DNA of 64,000 bases, taken from positions 1 through 64,000 of the forward strand of contig CAMIPB010000012.1 in assembly GCA_946223355.1 (NCBI GenBank), written 5' to 3'. Position 1 is the stretch's first letter; each line of letters opens with the position of its first letter. The stretch is from an uncultured Corynebacterium sp. (GTDB taxonomy: Bacteria; Actinomycetota; Actinomycetes; Mycobacteriales; Mycobacteriaceae). Positions 53,784-61,305 of the stretch are shown here, piece by piece. A program made the position numbers and the translations under genes. Below the pieces are notes generated by a model, which did no database searches, was not told the origin of the DNA, and saw nothing but the letters and a program-made list of their open reading frames with translations.

Positions 53784-54257
53784 ATGAAATCCCATCCTCG
53801 CCCCCACACCCGGCCGTTTTTAAACCGTCGCGGGCGAGGTCTGCGTGGCCCACTGCTCCCCCAGGCGACTCCTCGCTACCGTACGCGCTCCCAGAAATTC
53901 GACATGGCTGCGCTGGAAGCCTACGGCCCCATCCACAGTGCATTCGCCGATCAACTTATCGGCGTCGATTTGGCAGTCGATACCATCCCGCGCATGCGTC
54001 TGAACGTGGACATGACAGTAATGCCAGATGAGATTGTTGCAGATGGCCCTGTTCCGTTAGGCCGAATTTTACCAGCAGGCGTTGACGCCCAGGGGCGTCC
54101 TACCAGGACCCGAATTGTACTATTCAGAATGCCCATCGAGCAGCGTTGTCAAACCATAGCTGAGCGCTCGCAACTTCTCTCAACGGTACTTACCGTTCTC
54201 GTTGCCAACTATCTCAATATGGATCCACAGGACGTTAACCCGAACTTTGCTTGGTAA
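53784..54257 (+). CDS. Rv3259-type protein of the zincin-like family, no HExxH
   Basis: A 157-residue protein that databases place in a metallopeptidase family (Rv3259 position, beside whiB2). It has an Arg/Pro-rich N terminus and a core with LAVDTIPRMRLNVDM, DGPVPLGRILPAGVDAQG and RTRIVLFRMPIEQR. Where relatives carry HExxH the sequence reads TVLTVLVANYLNMDP, so no zinc site exists. A proteolytic role is therefore unlikely. Its stop codon abuts the stop of whiB2. Confidence 0.78.
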   Translation: MKSHPRPHTRPFLNRRGRGLRGPLLPQATPRYRTRSQKFDMAALEAYGPIHSAFADQLIGVDLAVDTIPRMRLNVDMTVMPDEIVADGPVPLGRILPAGVDAQGRPTRTRIVLFRMPIEQRCQTIAERSQLLSTVLTVLVANYLNMDPQDVNPNFAW

Positions 54258-54557
54258 TTAGCCGATCTCGCGCTTCAAGCGACGGCGCTCACGATCACTA
54301 AGGCCACCCCAAATGCCAAAGCGCTCGTCATGTTCCAGGGCGTACTCCAAACATTCGTCCCGTACTGCACACGCCTGGCAAATACGCTTTGCCTCACGAG
54401 TTGATCCACCCTTTTCAGGGAAGAATGCGTCTGGGTCGGTCTGGGCGCACAGCGCCTGGTCTTGCCACTCCTGCTCGACGGCACCAAAGAGTTCATCGAG
54501 CGACATCTCTGCAGCAGCACCGCCACGGAGAATAGCGTTATGTGACATGCGATCCAC
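54258..54557 (-). CDS. whiB2: WhiB2/WhcD-type iron-sulfur regulator
   Basis: A 99-residue Wbl protein tied to cell division in actinobacteria. Cluster cysteines are in ALCAQTDP, RICQACAVRDEC, followed by FGIWGG and a basic tail (RERRRLKREIG). It matches WhiB2 of mycobacteria and WhcD of C. glutamicum. The GTG at 54557 has GAGAGG upstream; ATG 54548 is an alternative. It is convergent with the Rv3259-like gene. Confidence 0.93.
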   Translation of the reverse strand: MDRMSHNAILRGGAAAEMSLDELFGAVEQEWQDQALCAQTDPDAFFPEKGGSTREAKRICQACAVRDECLEYALEHDERFGIWGGLSDRERRRLKREIG

Positions 54558-54876
54558 GCTGATTCCTCTCTCCGTAGTTGGTTGGTTATTTCTTAAGTGC
54601 GGTTGTTTCTTACACTGATGTGATTACACACCGGATCACTAAATATCGTCAACCCAGAAGTTCAGAATTTAAAAAGCTCACAGGAAAAAGCCATGTTAGC
54701 TTTCACACGAGCCACAATAGTCACAACACTCCCCTACCGGGGGTGAACAGCGGGGGCACTACATGTTGTGCCCCCAGGATCGGGGAGCAACTAATCCCAA
54801 GCTTGATCGGCGTGTCGCTCACACATGAGAACATAAAGCTGTCTCCGGGCTAACTGACTAACCAACAACCACCCGA
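54558..54876 (-). other. 319-base non-coding region between manC and whiB2
   Basis: No gene is visible. It holds the whiB2 promoter and leader and the end of the manC transcript. GGGGGCAC / GTGCCCCC (54752-54775) forms a perfect 8-bp stem with an 8-base loop, next to CCCCTACCGGGGG. There is no T run. The part nearest whiB2 is AT-rich. Confidence 0.6.
54752..54775. repeat. GC-rich hairpin upstream of whiB2
   Basis: GGGGGCAC, loop TACATGTT, GTGCCCCC. It is about 195 bases upstream of whiB2 and 100 bases after manC. It could end the manC transcript or act in the whiB2 control region. Confidence 0.5.
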
Positions 54877-56004
54877 TTAGGCGTCGGGTGAAAAACGAAC
54901 TCCGCCATCAGGGATATTCACGCCTGGCCACACTCGCATGCCCTCTTGCAGCTCACAACGCGCACCAATTTGAGCACCTTCACCAATGACGCAACCACGA
55001 ATCTGGGCGTTTGCACCGATTACAGCGCCCGCAGCGATGATCGAATCCTGGATAAATGCACCTGGTTCAATAGTGACGCCGTCAAAAACTACGGTGCTAT
55101 CTAGACGGCACCCTGCTCCAATTTCCGCTCCTCGACCTACTGAGGTGCCACCAAGAAGCAAAACGCCACCTGCAACACCCGCTGAAGGATCAATCAAAGA
55201 CTCGCCGTTGTGGCCAGACAGCAGTGGCGACGGCGCGATTCCGCGAACCAAGTCAGATGACCCCTGAACAAAGTCACTCGGGCGGCCCATATCGCGCCAG
55301 TATGAATTATCCACGTGACCGAAGAAACGCTTGCCGTCTTCCAAGACACTTGGAAAGGTTTCACGCTCTACCGAAACTGGACGTCCGGTAGGAATCGTTT
55401 CGATGAGCTCTTTTTTGAATACGTAGCAGCCAGCATTAATTTGATCTGTCGGAGGATCCTCAGTCTTTTCCAGAAATGCCGTAACCTTGCCTTCACTGTC
55501 GGTTGGCACACAACCAAAGGCGCGCGGATCAGATACGCGCAAGAGGTGCATGGTGAGATCAGCGTCTTTGCTCAAGTGAGTATCGAGGATGCCATCCAAA
55601 TCCATTCCGGAGAGAACGTCACCGTTAAACACCATCACGGTGTCATGACGAAGACGGTCATACACGTTACGAATACCACCACCGGTACCTAGCGCTTCTT
55701 CCTCAACGACGTACTCAATCTCCAAGCCCATATCAGAACCGTCGCCGAAGTATTCTTCGAAAACCTCTGCTTTGTACGAGGTGGACAGCACTACGTGGTT
55801 AATACCTGCCGCTTTGATACGGGCAAGCAGGTGCTGCAAAAACGGGTATCCAGCGGTTTGCAGCATTGGCTTAGGCGTGCCAACTGTGAGCGGACGCAAT
55901 CTCGTGCCGCGCCCTCCAACTAAAATCACTGCATCGACGTCTTTGGTCTTTCCCTCAGACAAATCGGCGTTCAACGCTTGGGGGTCCTGCTGGAACTGAG
56001 TCAT
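54877..56004 (-). CDS. manC: Mannose-1-phosphate guanylyltransferase / NDP-sugar synthase
   Basis: A 375-residue nucleotidyltransferase making GDP-mannose (also named rmlA2). N-terminal domain: ILVGGRGTRLRPLTVGTPKPML, FNGDVLSGMD, INAGCYVFKKE. C-terminal left-handed beta-helix with hexapeptide repeats (about 255-365). It is 57 bases after wbbL and fits with manA and pmmA into GDP-mannose supply. The exact nucleotide preference is inferred from the neighbourhood. Confidence 0.9.
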   Translation of the reverse strand: MTQFQQDPQALNADLSEGKTKDVDAVILVGGRGTRLRPLTVGTPKPMLQTAGYPFLQHLLARIKAAGINHVVLSTSYKAEVFEEYFGDGSDMGLEIEYVVEEEALGTGGGIRNVYDRLRHDTVMVFNGDVLSGMDLDGILDTHLSKDADLTMHLLRVSDPRAFGCVPTDSEGKVTAFLEKTEDPPTDQINAGCYVFKKELIETIPTGRPVSVERETFPSVLEDGKRFFGHVDNSYWRDMGRPSDFVQGSSDLVRGIAPSPLLSGHNGESLIDPSAGVAGGVLLLGGTSVGRGAEIGAGCRLDSTVVFDGVTIEPGAFIQDSIIAAGAVIGANAQIRGCVIGEGAQIGARCELQEGMRVWPGVNIPDGGVRFSPDA

Positions 56005-56061
56005 CGCTTTGGCTTGTACCTTTCTCCGCTATTAATCGACTTGATTCTAATTCTGTCTTAG

Positions 56062-56970
56062 CTATTTCTTGGATGGCGACACCCGTGTTAACGCGACTGC
56101 AACACTTAATAAAGAACGTAGTTTGAGCCCGATCTTCATTGCCCAACGCAATGGCGCCTGCCACCAATGAGGATGCCTGTCAGCTTGGAAGCGGTACGCG
56201 GAATCGTGGTGAGCGCGAAGCATCTTGTCTGAATGCGCAGCAGTCGAGTGTCCTTTTTCATGAGTAATGAGTGATTCCGGACAAAAGACGTTGACATACC
56301 CCGCCCTACTAAACCGATCGCCTAGGTCTACATCTTCCATATACATGAAGTAGCGCTCATCAAATCCACCAATAGTTTCAAAAGCATCCCAGCGGACTAA
56401 AACGCAGGACCCAGAAAGCCATCCCGCCGTGCGTTCTCGTGTCATATCCGCGTCATCGCGGTATGCCTTAGTCCAAGGGTTGCTCGGCCACACCACGGAA
56501 AATAGGGCATGACCAATTCCTGTCTCCAACGTTGGTATGGCTCGTGCAGACGGATAGTTTGATCCGTCTGGTTCCACAATGCGTGGACCTACTGCCGCCG
56601 CATTCGGCCAACGGCGCGCGCACTCAATAAGTGTGTCAATGGCTCCTTCACGGAACGTAACGTCCGGGTTACTAATCAGTACGAACTCAGGGTCTACCTT
56701 GCCCTTCGCCCTGAGATCTTCAAGCCTTCGCACACCGGCATTCATGCCACCGCCGTAGCCCAGGTTTGCCCCGGTTGGGAAAAACTCCACCCAATCAGTT
56801 TCTTTCGCAGCTTGTTCAGGAACTCCATCTGTAGAGCCGTTATCCGCCAAGACCACATACGCACCCTTGTGAGTAGCGGAGGGTAGGCTGCGCAAAAACT
56901 GCCCCAAGTACTTTCCTGGGGAGTAAGTTACGGTAACCACAGAAAGTGGCAGGTTTTCTTTTTGCTTCAC
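56062..56970 (-). CDS. wbbL: Glycosyltransferase family 2, rhamnosyltransferase WbbL type
   Basis: Adds the rhamnose linker on decaprenyl-PP-GlcNAc that joins arabinogalactan to peptidoglycan. The 302-residue GT2 enzyme shows NGSTDGVPEQ, ANLGYGGGMNAGVRR, LISNPDVTF and the GGFDERYFMYMEDVDLGDR region. It matches Rv3265c by order: wbbL, then manC, then whiB2. It is divergent from lcpA. Confidence 0.92.
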   Translation of the reverse strand: MKQKENLPLSVVTVTYSPGKYLGQFLRSLPSATHKGAYVVLADNGSTDGVPEQAAKETDWVEFFPTGANLGYGGGMNAGVRRLEDLRAKGKVDPEFVLISNPDVTFREGAIDTLIECARRWPNAAAVGPRIVEPDGSNYPSARAIPTLETGIGHALFSVVWPSNPWTKAYRDDADMTRERTAGWLSGSCVLVRWDAFETIGGFDERYFMYMEDVDLGDRFSRAGYVNVFCPESLITHEKGHSTAAHSDKMLRAHHDSAYRFQADRHPHWWQAPLRWAMKIGLKLRSLLSVAVALTRVSPSKK

Positions 56971-57156
56971 AATGGCTCATACCCTACCTACTCAACCGCT
57001 TGACTACCGTCTTCGACACCTGCTATTTCAGCCTAAACGGAAGTGATTTTCTCCCGATTTGGTAGTTTCGTTGGAAATCAACCAGTTGAGCGCGGTAAAC
57101 TCCAATAGTTATTGTTCAAAATCCCTGACAGACCACAGACAGGCCACCTCTTTACA

Positions 57157-58839
57157 GTGAACGATCCTCAACCACGCACCTCCCGCGAGCTAAAGGCAGC
57201 ACCTGCAATTAACGCACCGGTAAAGCAGGTTGGCCACGGCTTTGTGCGAGGTCTGCTCGCCTTCCTGTCAGCAGTTGTACTCCTAGTGTCAGGTGTTGGC
57301 TATTTCTCTGTTGGCCGGTTGAGCAGCGAAATTTCATCTGGCTCTAACATCAGCCTGGGTAAAGAAAAATTCAAGCAGGGGCAGGCTCCCGACGGCGCCA
57401 TTGACATCCTCATGGTGGGATCAGATTCGCGTACCGACGCTCGCGGCAACGTCTTGAGCGGCGAGGAACTAGCGAAGCTTCATGCTGGCGTTGCAGACGG
57501 CGAACACAACACGGACACCATCATGCTTATCCGCGTGCCTAATGATGGATCCCGCGCAACCGCAGTGTCCATCCCCCGTGACACGTACGTTCACGACGAC
57601 GAGCTTGGAAATATGAAGATCAACGGCATCTTCGGATCGCACAAAGAAAAGGTCGTCAGTGAAATCGAAGAAGAAAACCAAGCCCTGGAAGCTAAGCTAA
57701 TAGCCGAAGGAAAAGACCCAGCTTCTGCAGATACTGTTTCCACTAAAGAGATGGAACAACGTGGCATTGAAGCCGGGCGTAACGCGTTGATTGACCAAGT
57801 TACCGATCTCACTGGCATCGACATTGACCACTATGCCGAGGTTGGCCTACTGGGATTTGTTTTGCTCACCGAAGCTGTCGGTGGTGTTGATGTTTGCTTG
57901 AACAACAGCGTGGATGACCCGATGTCGGGCGCGAAGTTTAAGAAGGGCGAGCAAACGCTACAAGGTGCAGAAGCACTTGCATTCGTACGTCAGCGCTATG
58001 GACTGCCGCGAGGCGACTTCGACCGCATTGTGCGCCAACAGGCTTTCCTCGCGTCTTTGGTAAATAAGGCTTTAGAGAGCGACACGCTGACCAATCCATC
58101 CAAGCTCAACAAAATTGGCCAAGCTGTAGAGCGCTCCGTCGTCCTCGACGAAAATTGGGACATCATGAGCTTCGCGTCACAGCTGTCCAACTTGGCAGGT
58201 GGCAATGTCACCTTCACCACTATCCCGGTCACGTCCATTGATGGTGTGGGTGACTACGGAGAGTCAATCGTCACGATTGACCAACAAGAAGTCCATGACT
58301 TTATGGACGATCTCACTGCCACTGCAGCGCAGAAGTCTGAATCTGCGCAAGCTTCTGCATCCCGTGAAGCAGCACAGTCTTCTAGCGCTACCACCGTGGA
58401 CGATGTTAATGTCCATGTCCTCAACGCCGGTTCTATTTCGGGCATGGCTGCCGGAATATCCAGCTACCTTGAGTCCAATGGGTACCAAGTGGAGCGTTCT
58501 GCCAATGCCCAGCCAGGAATCTATGGCATGAGCCAAGTTGTTGCCGCTGACCCCACTGATGATCGAGCATTAGCGCTGTCCAAGAAGCTGGGAGGCCTGC
58601 CTGTGAACCCAAACGCGGCACTAGACGAAGACACCCTCATTGTTGTTGCAGCTGACGATTACGCAGGCCCGAACGATGATGCTGCGCAGTCTTCTGCAGC
58701 CCAGGAACCATCAGCTGAAGGAAGCACAAGTCCTACCTCGAAGAAGGAGCCAGTAGGTACCCCTGGAAACGACTTTGGCACGGCAGACGTTGCGCCGGAG
58801 ATTGATGCGGGTGGCGACGGCCCACGCTGTGTGAACTAG
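57157..58839 (+). CDS. lcpA: LCP (LytR-CpsA-Psr) family ligase LcpA
   Basis: A 560-residue membrane ligase that attaches arabinogalactan to peptidoglycan. One membrane helix (about residues 31-52), an LCP domain with MVGSDSRTD, MLIRVPNDGSRATAVSIPRDTYV in parts, and RQRYGLPRGDFDRIVRQQ, and a C-terminal LytR_C domain (about 420-510). A charged insert near residues 180-215 of the LCP domain and a Ser/Ala/Pro-rich tail are extra. TTG 57112 is an alternative start; I prefer GTG 57157. Neighbour of wbbL as in C. glutamicum lcpA. Confidence 0.92.
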   Translation: MNDPQPRTSRELKAAPAINAPVKQVGHGFVRGLLAFLSAVVLLVSGVGYFSVGRLSSEISSGSNISLGKEKFKQGQAPDGAIDILMVGSDSRTDARGNVLSGEELAKLHAGVADGEHNTDTIMLIRVPNDGSRATAVSIPRDTYVHDDELGNMKINGIFGSHKEKVVSEIEEENQALEAKLIAEGKDPASADTVSTKEMEQRGIEAGRNALIDQVTDLTGIDIDHYAEVGLLGFVLLTEAVGGVDVCLNNSVDDPMSGAKFKKGEQTLQGAEALAFVRQRYGLPRGDFDRIVRQQAFLASLVNKALESDTLTNPSKLNKIGQAVERSVVLDENWDIMSFASQLSNLAGGNVTFTTIPVTSIDGVGDYGESIVTIDQQEVHDFMDDLTATAAQKSESAQASASREAAQSSSATTVDDVNVHVLNAGSISGMAAGISSYLESNGYQVERSANAQPGIYGMSQVVAADPTDDRALALSKKLGGLPVNPNAALDEDTLIVVAADDYAGPNDDAAQSSAAQEPSAEGSTSPTSKKEPVGTPGNDFGTADVAPEIDAGGDGPRCVN

Positions 58840-58877
58840 CTTTCTTTACTTTTGGTATGTAGCAACACCTAATGTAT

Positions 58878-58903
58878 CTTGCGGCAGCTAGTGCCGCCGC
58901 AAG
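58878..58903. repeat. Hairpin spanning the crtB-like stop codon
   Basis: CTTGCGGC / GCCGCAAG, an 8-bp perfect stem around a 10-base loop that contains the crtB-like stop. It lies between the convergent lcpA and crtB-like genes and may slow or end both transcripts. No T run. Confidence 0.4.
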
Positions 58904-59772
58904 CTCCACAATGCTCGTGCCACGTGCTTTGACTTGTGCAGATTTGGCACTGTTAGCCTTTGGGAATAGAGTTCATCAATCGAGGAATCAGAAATCTTTT
59001 GGTTGAGTTCTGCAAACACTTCCAACGCCACAAGCACTCCTGCCCTCACTCCTATGGGAAGGTGACTAATGGCATCACGCGCGACTGCAAAATCCTCGGT
59101 ATTTTCTTGAACAATGCGCTGTTTTGCTGACTCGGTTAGACGCAGTCCTTCATCTTGGTTAACGCCATAGGAAGCAAAGTAGTTGCGACTTAACTCGGTG
59201 GTGTCTTGCCCTATATCGCGCAAGAAATTAACTTTCTGAAATCCTGCGCCAAGTCTGCGTGCGCCCTCGTCGAGTAGCTCTCGACGCTCAACCTCCAGCT
59301 CGGCTTCATCTGCCACAAAAACCGCAACGCACATCAGGCCGATCACTTCTGCCGAGCCATAAATATAGCGTTCCAGAGTCTCCGAGGTGTGGTTTGTCGT
59401 TGTTATATCAGCGCGCATCGAAGCAAAAAAGTCCGCGATATGCTCCGAAGAAATCCCGCAGCGACGAGCGGTATCGCCAAACGCATGCAAGACAAGGTCT
59501 GTATCTAAAGGCTTGTTGATCGCAGTTTTCACTCTGTCTTCAAAGGCGTCTAGCTCCGCCCCTATCACGGTTGGATTTGTCTCTCCCATCGCACCGTCAA
59601 CAATTTCATCAGCTATGCGCACCATCGCATACAGCGTCCGGATATCTTGACGCACCCGGGGCCGCAACAATGCTGTGGCCAGTGAAAAGCTGGTGGAGTA
59701 TTCAGCAATAACCATTGATGCAGCACGATGCGCAGCGGCGTTGAATCGCTTTTGCGCTAAACCCTGGGCCAC
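58888..59772 (-). CDS. crtB: Phytoene/squalene synthase family protein (CrtB-like)
   Basis: A 294-residue head-to-head prenyl synthase. Both Asp-rich motifs are present: ADEIVDG (DxxxD) and FLRDIGQDTTEL, with YIYGSAEVIGLMC between. GTG 59772 has AAAGGAG (59778-59784) 5 bases upstream and gives the normal family length; the frame stays open to 59925 but that part is basic and unlike the family. No other carotenoid or squalene genes are in the window. The product, phytoene or another C30-C40 prenyl, is inferred. Confidence 0.85.
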   Translation of the reverse strand: MAQGLAQKRFNAAAHRAASMVIAEYSTSFSLATALLRPRVRQDIRTLYAMVRIADEIVDGAMGETNPTVIGAELDAFEDRVKTAINKPLDTDLVLHAFGDTARRCGISSEHIADFFASMRADITTTNHTSETLERYIYGSAEVIGLMCVAVFVADEAELEVERRELLDEGARRLGAGFQKVNFLRDIGQDTTELSRNYFASYGVNQDEGLRLTESAKQRIVQENTEDFAVARDAISHLPIGVRAGVLVALEVFAELNQKISDSSIDELYSQRLTVPNLHKSKHVARALWSLRRH

Positions 59773-59911
59773 AAGTACTCCTTTAATTCTCTCAAGCATC
59801 TTCGCGCGCACCTGCCACTTCGGCATTCGCTGTTTAGCTTTATGTGCACTTAGAAATTCTTGGATCAGCTTACCGCGACAGCCCCGCGCGGTTTTCCCTA
59901 CGATGGGTTCC

Positions 59912-60592
59912 ATGGATTTGCTCACCCATTTGCTCTCTTCTGACCCTGGCGCCCCGCGACTAACCGTCTATAACGAAACTGACGGCTCTCGCATGGACTT
60001 TTCTGCACAGACCCTGGACAACTGGGCGGCAAAAGTAGGCAACATGCTAAAGGAAGAGTTCGACCTAGAATCTGGTGACACCATCGCGGTGGCACTGCCC
60101 GTCGGCTGGCAAGCCGTCACAATCGTTTTAGGTGCACTTGCTGCTGAGGTGAACTACAGGCTGCTTAGCCCCGCAGAGCTCGCGGTCTCAGAACTAAGCG
60201 ATATCGATGTAGCTTTCGTTGGCTCGGATAACTTTTCCGCCGCTGCGCAGGCGGAAATCGTGGATATTGCCGTAGTCACCGAAGACCCATTCGGCCGTGG
60301 AGTCGAAGAAACCGGTGGAACCCTACCCGAAGGCGCAGTTGATTTCGGTCCCACTGTCCGCTTTTATGGGGACCAATTCCCTTATCCAACCGCACCACTG
60401 CCAGCACTCTTTCCGGACGCCGGAGCATCAGCACGTTTGCTTTCTACCGGCTGGTCCTCCCGCGAAGAGTTTGAAGCACGAGTGCTTGTTCCCTTGGCTG
60501 CAGGAGGTTCCGCTGTGATCGTTGCAGGAATGACAACTGCGGATCGTCTTGATGAGATTGCTGCAAACGAAAAAGTAACCGCACGCGTTTAG
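59912..60592 (+). CDS. TIGR03089 family protein
   Basis: A 226-residue actinobacterial protein of the TIGR03089 family (Rv3268 type). It resembles a short N-terminal fragment of an AMP-binding enzyme: NWAAKVGNMLKEEFDLESGDTIAVALPVGWQAV, but has no adenylation P-loop or C-terminal domain. ATG 59912 or 59903 may be the start. It is convergent with the HhH-DUF1801 gene. No function is known. Confidence 0.8.
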   Translation: MDLLTHLLSSDPGAPRLTVYNETDGSRMDFSAQTLDNWAAKVGNMLKEEFDLESGDTIAVALPVGWQAVTIVLGALAAEVNYRLLSPAELAVSELSDIDVAFVGSDNFSAAAQAEIVDIAVVTEDPFGRGVEETGGTLPEGAVDFGPTVRFYGDQFPYPTAPLPALFPDAGASARLLSTGWSSREEFEARVLVPLAAGGSAVIVAGMTTADRLDEIAANEKVTARV

Positions 60593-60601
60593 GTGTGCAG
60601 G

Positions 60602-61270
60602 TTAATTGCAACCAGTTGGACCTTCATCCCAGGAAGCCCTTATGAGCTTTTCCAACACGACTAAGTCAATGTCTTCTGGTTTATTGACGTAAACACACGC
60701 CACTGATGAGGTGTGTTTTCCAAGCTCGTCTTTAGTAGTTTCCCAGAGGCTAGAATCCTGCAATCCGTACAAGGAGAGCTTAGCTTTACGAGGAGAAAAG
60801 CCCACTCGGAAAGTATCGCCTTCCCGCCCAGTGGCGTACTTGTAGTGTGCCTGTCCATACCCAATCATCGAAGGGCCCCACAAAACAGGCTCCTCTCCGG
60901 TAGCCTTGCCAAAAATCTCCAGCAAAATCTGGGCGTGGCCATAACGGCGCTCGCTCAAGGTGGACAGATACTTTTCCAAATCCCGGTCATTGCCCGGTGC
61001 GGTTTTGATGTCCTTTGCCCCAGTACCGGTGTTGCCAACGGTCCAGGTGGCAACACGTGACTCCTTTTCGGGAAGGTCTCCGCCTAGGCTGAGTCCTAGC
61101 TCGACCAGTGCAGCTTGGATACGCTCGAGCCCGCGCACTCCCACTCCGTGCATAGCCTTGAGCTCCGCGTAGTTCACGCCATCGAGTGCCTCGAGTGAGC
61201 CATACCCGGCGTCGACAAGCGCCCGGCGCGCGGGTTCGCCGACGCCTGGGATGGAATCTAGTGCAGTCAT
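60602..61270 (-). CDS. Helix-hairpin-helix plus DUF1801 fusion protein
   Basis: A 222-residue protein of two parts. Residues 1-62 have two helix-hairpin-helix-like repeats (SIPGVGEPARRALVDAG and AMHGVGVRGLERIQAAL), a DNA-binding or protein-scaffold motif. Residues about 90-215 form a DUF1801 domain (EPVLWGPSMIGYGQAHYKYATG, VGFSPRKAKLSLYGL). The family function is unknown. It lies 35 bases after the 2-oxo-acid decarboxylase gene on the same strand. Confidence 0.82.
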   Translation of the reverse strand: MTALDSIPGVGEPARRALVDAGYGSLEALDGVNYAELKAMHGVGVRGLERIQAALVELGLSLGGDLPEKESRVATWTVGNTGTGAKDIKTAPGNDRDLEKYLSTLSERRYGHAQILLEIFGKATGEEPVLWGPSMIGYGQAHYKYATGREGDTFRVGFSPRKAKLSLYGLQDSSLWETTKDELGKHTSSVACVYVNKPEDIDLVVLEKLIRASWDEGPTGCN

Positions 61271-61305
61271 GTATCCATTTCTACACTGTTCTGGTTGTGC
61301 TGTCC

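Noticed and set aside
58888..59925. Longer crtB-like gene starting at 59925
   Set aside because: The 51 extra residues are Lys/Arg-rich and unlike CrtB N termini, they would overlap the TIGR03089 start, and the GTG at 59772 has a strong AAAGGAG.
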